64,000 nt of DNA, from assembly GCF_021611515.1 (NCBI RefSeq), contig NZ_CP090960.1, forward strand, positions 2,480,001 to 2,544,000, given 5' to 3'. This DNA is from Mariluticola halotolerans (GTDB taxonomy: Bacteria > Pseudomonadota > Alphaproteobacteria > Rhizobiales > Devosiaceae). The translations under genes were made by a program, and so were the position numbers. Below, one piece after another: positions 59,594 through 64,000 of this stretch (positions within the stretch are counted from its first letter, which is position 1; each line of letters starts with the position of its first letter). Below the pieces are notes generated by a model. It did not search any database and was not told the DNA's origin. It was given only the letters and a program-made list of their open reading frames with translations.

Positions 59594-61023
59594 GTGGTGA
59601 TATGGGGTTGATCGTTCCGGTCATTCTGGCGGGCGGCAAGGGGACGCGGCTATGGCCAATGTCCCGCGTTGCGCGGCCAAAACAGTTCCTGCCGCTGACC
59701 GGCGATCTCAGCCTTTATCAATTGACGCTGGAGCGCTTGCAGGACCCGACGCGCTATGCGGCCCCGATCGTCATTACCAATGCGGAATACAGGTTTCTCG
59801 TCGCTGAACAGGCGCTGGAATGCGGGATAGATCTGGCAGCCATCCTGCTCGAGCCGGTAGCGCGCAATACCGCAGCAGCGATTGCTGCGGCCAGTCTGGT
59901 GGCGGTGGCCGACGGCACCGACCGGCTGATCCATGTGCTGGCGTCCGACCATGATATTACAGTCGATGATGCCTATCTGACGGCTATCGATTGCGCCCGG
60001 GCCAGTGCGGCGACGGGAAGGCTGATGACTTTCGGGATTACTCCGACCGAGCCGGCAACCGGCTTTGGGTATATCGAGGCCGGTGCAGCAGAGGCGGGGG
60101 GCGCGCATGCGGTCAGCCGGTTTGTGGAAAAGCCGGATGTGGCGCGGGCCACAAAAATGGTGGCCTCGGGCAATTATTACTGGAATTCGGGCATGTTCCT
60201 TTTTTCCGCATCGGCCTTTCTTGGGGAATGCGAAAAGCTGGCGCCGGACGTTTACGCAGCCGCCAGCGGCGCGGTGGAGCGTGCGGAGAAAGACCTTGAT
60301 TTCATCCGGCTTGAGGCCAAAAGCTTCGCGGCCGCCCCGGATATTTCCGTCGATTATGCCATCTTTGAAAAGACTGATCTGGCCTCGGTCGTGCCCTCAC
60401 CCATCCGCTGGTCGGATCTTGGGTCATGGGATGCGGTGTGGAAGGTCAGCGTGCAGGATGCCGCGGGCAATGTGCAGCGCGGTCCCGCAAGTCTCAGCGA
60501 CACCACCAATTCGCTGGTCGTCTCGGAGAAACTGCATGTGGCGGTCAACGGGCTCGACGATGTGGCCGTGATTGCCAGCGAGGACGCGGTTTATGTGGGA
60601 CGTCTTTCCGAGGCGCAAAGCGTTGGGGCCGTGGTCAAGGCGCTTAGCGCCGATGCGGCAACGCTGGGACTGACCGAGACGCACCAGACGAGCTACCGGC
60701 CCTGGGGCGGGTATTCCTCGGTGCTCAATGGCGAGCGGTTTCAGGTCAAGCGGCTATTCGTCAAGCCGGGCAAGCGCCTGTCCTTGCAGCGTCATCACCA
60801 TCGTTCCGAACACTGGGTTGTGGTGCGCGGCACGGCTGAAGTGCAGATCGGCGACAAGACCATGCAATTGGGCGAAAATGAAAGCGTCTATATCCCGCAG
60901 GGCGAAGTGCACCGGCTGACCAATCCGGGCAAAATCCTGCTCGAATTGATCGAGGTGCAGACCGGCTCCTATCTGGGCGAAGACGATATCATCCGTCTTG
61001 AGGATGTGTTCGGGCGGACCTGA
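59590..61023 (+). CDS. manC: Mannose-1-phosphate guanylyltransferase / mannose-6-phosphate isomerase
   Basis: 477 aa type II bifunctional enzyme. The N-terminal GTP transferase has VILAGGKGTRLWPMSR and FVEKPD. The C-terminal cupin domain (about 350-470) has RFQVKRLFVKPGKRLSLQ, HHHRSEHWVVVRGTA and GEVHRL with metal-binding histidines. It makes GDP-mannose for polysaccharide or glycolipid synthesis. The GTG start is supported by AGGAG 8 nt upstream; ATG 59602 is possible. No glycosyltransferase follows. Confidence 0.93.
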   Translation: MSGDMGLIVPVILAGGKGTRLWPMSRVARPKQFLPLTGDLSLYQLTLERLQDPTRYAAPIVITNAEYRFLVAEQALECGIDLAAILLEPVARNTAAAIAAASLVAVADGTDRLIHVLASDHDITVDDAYLTAIDCARASAATGRLMTFGITPTEPATGFGYIEAGAAEAGGAHAVSRFVEKPDVARATKMVASGNYYWNSGMFLFSASAFLGECEKLAPDVYAAASGAVERAEKDLDFIRLEAKSFAAAPDISVDYAIFEKTDLASVVPSPIRWSDLGSWDAVWKVSVQDAAGNVQRGPASLSDTTNSLVVSEKLHVAVNGLDDVAVIASEDAVYVGRLSEAQSVGAVVKALSADAATLGLTETHQTSYRPWGGYSSVLNGERFQVKRLFVKPGKRLSLQRHHHRSEHWVVVRGTAEVQIGDKTMQLGENESVYIPQGEVHRLTNPGKILLELIEVQTGSYLGEDDIIRLEDVFGRT

Positions 61024-61026
61024 TTG

Positions 61027-61452
61027 TCACCAATGCGCCACGCGATCGCCCCCGGTGAACTGGGCGCTGGCCGGGGTATATTGAAACAGCTCGATTTTCA
61101 CCCCATTGGGATCGGTGATCCAGGATTGCCAGGTGTCGTCGCAGCCCTTGGATTTGTTGCGCGCTTCAACGCCCTCAGCGCGGATATGGGCGATGGCTGC
61201 ATCCATATCGATGACCTCGAAACAGATGTGATTGATCTGGTTGGTTTCGGCGAACTGGCTTTCTGACTTGTGAAACACCTCGATATGGGTGTCGCCACCG
61301 GCATCGAGATAATAGCCGAACACCTTGCCGTCGCGGGTAAAGTTGAACAGCTTGTCAAAGCCCAGAACCTGTTTGTAGAAATCCGCAGTCTTGTCGAGAT
61401 CATGCGCAAAAATGCAGGCATGGGCGATCTGTTTGACGATTCTCTGGCTCAT
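61027..61452 (-). CDS. VOC-family protein (glyoxalase I-like)
   Basis: 141 aa single vicinal-oxygen-chelate unit pair. IAHACIFAHDLDKTADFYKQ and the histidine in THIEVFHK, plus GVKIELFQYTP, show the metal-binding fold. The reaction cannot be specified from sequence; lactoylglutathione-lyase-like or fosfomycin-resistance-like functions are both possible. It converges with manC with only 3 nt between the stops. Confidence 0.85.
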   Translation of the reverse strand: MSQRIVKQIAHACIFAHDLDKTADFYKQVLGFDKLFNFTRDGKVFGYYLDAGGDTHIEVFHKSESQFAETNQINHICFEVIDMDAAIAHIRAEGVEARNKSKGCDDTWQSWITDPNGVKIELFQYTPASAQFTGGDRVAHW

Positions 61453-61918
61453 GGTTTCCCCTCCCCGAGTGATAATGTGCCTTTCCGGGCTATGGCGTGA
61501 CCCGGATAATATCCATCTGTATTAACGTTATTACAGCAGGTCGGGCAAGGGGGAGCTTGCGGTCCTTTCTTCTCCGTCCCCCTTGTGGGGAGGGATCAAG
61601 GGTGGGGGTCGGCCCGAAGGGCCAAACAAAGAGTCTTGGGGATATCGGTGAATACGGTGCGTGCTGCTCCACCCCACCCGACCCGGCTTTGCCGGACTTT
61701 GCCATTCGGCCATCGGCCTCATGGCCTTCTCCCCTCCAGTCGTGCCACTGGCACGTCTGGCCCTTGCGGGACGGATCGAAGTCCCCATCAAGGGGAGGGA
61801 AAAGGAGGGATACCGAATGCTCAGATGCGCCCCTTAGGGCGGGCACCTGTTGCTCTGGATCGCCACGGCGCTGCGCGCCTCGCGATGACGAAGGCTGTTG
61901 TCCGCAATCCCTGATCGG
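61453..61918. repeat. Gene-free repeat patch
   Basis: This 466-nt gap between the VOC gene 5' end and the decarboxylase gene 3' end holds no credible gene. It contains the second copy of the dispersed repeat (61577-61800) and a second GGATCGCC-type palindromic unit (61853-61893). The promoter of the VOC gene should lie in the AT-richer part near 61500-61540. Confidence 0.75.
61577..61800. repeat. Dispersed repeat, copy B (inverted relative to copy at 15713-15872)
   Basis: TGGGGAGGGATCAAGGGTGG, GGCCCGAAGGGCCAAACAAA, CTCCACCCCACCCGACCCGG and CCCCATCAAGGGGAGGGA occur in the same order as in the reverse complement of 15713-15872. About 85 nt (roughly 61696-61780) are inserted before the last motif and include the GTGCCACTGGCAC palindrome. 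Confidence 0.75.
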
Positions 61919-63124
61919 TTAGCGCAGAACGATTTCCAGCGGATGGGCGTGGCTGAGGAAGTCTAGATGCGACATGGAATAGCCATAGGCCCCGGCGAGG
62001 CCGAAAACGGCAATGTCACCGATTTCGGCGCGGTCGACATGAATGTCCTTGGGGGCCAGCTTGTCGGCGGTATTGCACAAGGGCCCGCCGATAAACACGC
62101 TTTCATTATCGGCCACTTCCTGTCCCTCAAAAATCTGGGGGCGGTGCATGGGGATAATGGTCAGCGGGTGATTGATGCCCAGCGCCACCGGGCGGCGGAA
62201 CTGGTGGGCACCGCCGGCGCAAATCACCTGTTTCTTGCCAAGGCTGTGTTTGATGTCGAGAATTTCGGTGCAATACCAGCCACTGTCGGCGGTCAGGTAA
62301 CGGCCCAGTTCGAGCACGAACTGGCGATCGTTAAAGCCGAATTTGTCGATCATGCCCTTAAGGCTTTTGGCATAGGTTTCGGGAGAAAAGTCATTACCGG
62401 TTTCAAGATAATCGATGCCGAAGCCGCCGCCGAAATCGATGATGTCGCAGCGCACGCCCTGATAGGTATCCTCGACACGGCGGGCGAGGTTGAACACCAG
62501 TTCGCAATTTTTCAGCAGGTCCTTGATCTCAAGAATACCCGAGGCGGAATAGACATGCAGGCCGCGGAAATTGAGATGCGGCAGGGCGAGGATTTGCGGC
62601 AGGATCTCGTTGAGGCGGCTTTCGTCAACGCCGAGCTTGGAACTGTCGCCGGAGAAATTGGCCTGCGCCCCGTGAATATGGAAATTGGGATTGACCCGGA
62701 CCAGAATATCCTGGGTCTGGCCAAGTGTTGCGCAGATGGCTTCAAGCCGGTGGGCTTCGGTCAGGGATTCGATATGGACGGTCTCGATCCGGTTGGAGAC
62801 GCTCCAGGCGAGTTCCTCTGGCGATTTGCCCGGGCCGGTGAAAATCAGCGCTTCCGGGCTGAAACCGGCATCAACCGCTTTTTGCGCTTCGCCGAGGCTG
62901 GCGATCTCGATGCCATGGGCGTCGGATTCGCCGGCGGCGACCAGAAAGGCGTTATGCGGGTTGGCTTTCATCGCATAATAAATGCGGACATTTTCCGGCA
63001 AAAGCGCTTTGAGATTCTTGATTTTGCCGCGCATGGGCGCGGTATCATAAAGATAGAAGCTGCGCTGGGCCGGCGTTTCGGCGTGCTTGCGGATGGCGGC
63101 AAGAATATGCGGTTGCAGTTGCAT
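61919..63124 (-). CDS. Type III PLP-dependent decarboxylase (DAP/ornithine decarboxylase superfamily)
   Basis: 401 aa with an alanine-racemase-fold barrel and C-terminal sheet domain. The PLP lysine is Lys53 in YYAMKANPHNAF. GLHVYSASGILE and DFGGGFGIDY bind phosphate, and a conserved Cys lies in GGPLCNTADKL. The short GGPLCNTAD motif and YLYDTAPMRGKI start resemble the BtrK-like / siderophore-type subgroup more than LysA. No lysine-pathway neighbour is present, so the substrate is open. Confidence 0.85.
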   Translation of the reverse strand: MQLQPHILAAIRKHAETPAQRSFYLYDTAPMRGKIKNLKALLPENVRIYYAMKANPHNAFLVAAGESDAHGIEIASLGEAQKAVDAGFSPEALIFTGPGKSPEELAWSVSNRIETVHIESLTEAHRLEAICATLGQTQDILVRVNPNFHIHGAQANFSGDSSKLGVDESRLNEILPQILALPHLNFRGLHVYSASGILEIKDLLKNCELVFNLARRVEDTYQGVRCDIIDFGGGFGIDYLETGNDFSPETYAKSLKGMIDKFGFNDRQFVLELGRYLTADSGWYCTEILDIKHSLGKKQVICAGGAHQFRRPVALGINHPLTIIPMHRPQIFEGQEVADNESVFIGGPLCNTADKLAPKDIHVDRAEIGDIAVFGLAGAYGYSMSHLDFLSHAHPLEIVLR

Positions 63125-63346
63125 TGAATTTCCCGATTCGTAACGGTCCGGTTACTAGCTCATGATTGTGGCGGGACTGCTCGCATGAAAACAGCCGCGC
63201 GCCAAGTTATTCGTTTGTCCCCCGGCATTTCCCGGTCGCCCGGTTATGGGTTTGGCATTGACGGGCGCTGAATAAAAGCCAATTCTATCACTAACATTTC
63301 AGTCAGATCACCGATTTTACGGTGCAGAATCAAGTTGTGCCGTTCC

Positions 63347-64000
63347 ATGTTGCGCCCGCCTGCCGCCATTAAGCCCATTGAAGACAAAAGCCTTTTGGGT
63401 ATCTCCATGATGCTGGTGGCGGTGCTGTTGTTCACCGGCGTGGATATTTCGGCGAAGTGGCTGGTGCTGTCGGGTGTGCCCTCGCTTGAGGTGGTGTTCG
63501 CCCGCTATTCGGTGCATCTGGTCATCGTTCTGGCCGTGTTCGTGCCCACCCAGGGTCTGGCCCTGTTTCGCACCCATAGTCCGAAACTTGAACTTGTCCG
63601 GGCCCTGTCGCTGTTGTTTTCGACGGTCACCAATTTCATTGCCGTGCGCTATCTGCCGCTGACAGTGACGGGATCGATCGTTTTTGCCATGCCGATGATT
63701 CTGACGGTGCTGTCCGTGCCGATACTGGGGGAACGTGTGGGTTGGCGACGCTGGCTGGCGATCATTGCCGGGTTTGCCGGGGTGTTGATTATTGTCCGGC
63801 CGGGCGGCGAGACTTTTCATCCGGCGATCTTTTTGTCGCTTATCTCGGTCACCTGCTATGCGTTCTACAATATCTTCAATCGCAAGCTGGCCGGGGTGGA
63901 TTCACCTTATACCCAGCAGCTTTATTCGGCGCTGATTGCCACCTGCTGCATTGCGCCTTTTGCGTTTTCGGCCTGGGTCTGGCCCCAGGACGGGGCGGGC
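63347..64000 (+). CDS. EamA-family (DMT) transporter, 3' truncated by window edge
   Basis: 218 codons are open to the window end. After MLRPPAAIKPIEDKS come hydrophobic helices starting LLGISMMLVAVLLFTGVD, then SAKWLVLSGVPSLEVVFARY, GSIVFAMPMILTVLSVPILG and GFAGVLIIVRPGG, the first EamA repeat and part of the second. It is divergent from the decarboxylase gene; the 222-nt gap shows no other gene. It is not closely similar to the EamA protein at 12757-13743. Confidence 0.85.
   Translation, partial: MLRPPAAIKPIEDKSLLGISMMLVAVLLFTGVDISAKWLVLSGVPSLEVVFARYSVHLVIVLAVFVPTQGLALFRTHSPKLELVRALSLLFSTVTNFIAVRYLPLTVTGSIVFAMPMILTVLSVPILGERVGWRRWLAIIAGFAGVLIIVRPGGETFHPAIFLSLISVTCYAFYNIFNRKLAGVDSPYTQQLYSALIATCCIAPFAFSAWVWPQDGAG

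Noticed and set aside
63185-63271. 28-codon frame upstream of the last transporter gene
   Set aside because: Too short, no ribosome-binding site, no conserved feature visible.

Overview
The window looks like a chromosomal segment of an alphaproteobacterium, most likely order Hyphomicrobiales; family Devosiaceae is only a guess. The evidence is gene order: zapE-mdh-sucCDAB-lpd, xerC-priA-atpHAGDC (F1 genes without the F0 genes) and rplU-rpmA-GNAT-GNAT-obgE-proBA-nadD-rsfS-rlmH-envC-ctpA-rppH are arrangements typical of that order. The sequence is GC-rich and compact with many 1-8 nt gene overlaps. No prophage, insertion sequence with a transposase, or CRISPR array was seen.

Layout. 1-11040: TCA-cycle operon on the plus strand (zapE, mdh, sucC, sucD, sucA, sucB, a LysE-type exporter, lpd), with long inverted repeats at the mdh/sucC, sucD/sucA and sucA/sucB junctions. 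11170-14900: an MhqO/MhqD-like dioxygenase-hydrolase pair, an EamA transporter and xerC. 14898-16555: a 1.66 kb gene-free mosaic of REP-like palindromes, a long direct duplication and an unidentified hairpin-rich element; one repeat type recurs inverted near 61.6 kb. 16.6-23.9 kb: priA and the F1 ATP synthase operon, closed by a strong terminator. 24.1-29.1 kb: two poly-HAMP chemoreceptors flanking a stand-alone secreted Cache-like protein, each unit with its own terminator. 29.2-30.4 kb: a ROK-family regulator.

30.4-43.4 kb is a long minus-strand block. It runs from rplU (with an unusual helix-hairpin-helix tail) and rpmA through obgE, proline synthesis, NAD synthesis, ribosome factors and cell-wall functions (EnvC, CtpA, a divergent polysaccharide deacetylase) to rppH and a YgeA-like racemase. 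A tRNA-Ser(CGA) follows. 44.0-49.4 kb is a YtfQRT-YjfF-type galactofuranose uptake operon with a FadR-type regulator as last gene. 49.5-54.5 kb holds an Fsr-type exporter and a heterodimeric ABC exporter. 54.8-58.0 kb is a DNA alkylation repair cluster (DUF72, alkB, ada, ogt). 58.1-61.0 kb makes GDP-mannose (phosphomannomutase plus mannose-1-phosphate guanylyltransferase). The window ends with a glyoxalase-like protein, a repeat patch, an orphan type III PLP decarboxylase and a truncated EamA transporter.

No wholly new multi-gene system is evident. The best candidates for new biology are the stand-alone Cache protein paired with a chemoreceptor, the hairpin-rich element at 15.4-15.7 kb, the hairpins punctuating the TCA operon, the L21-HhH fusion, and the coupling of DUF72 to alkylation repair.
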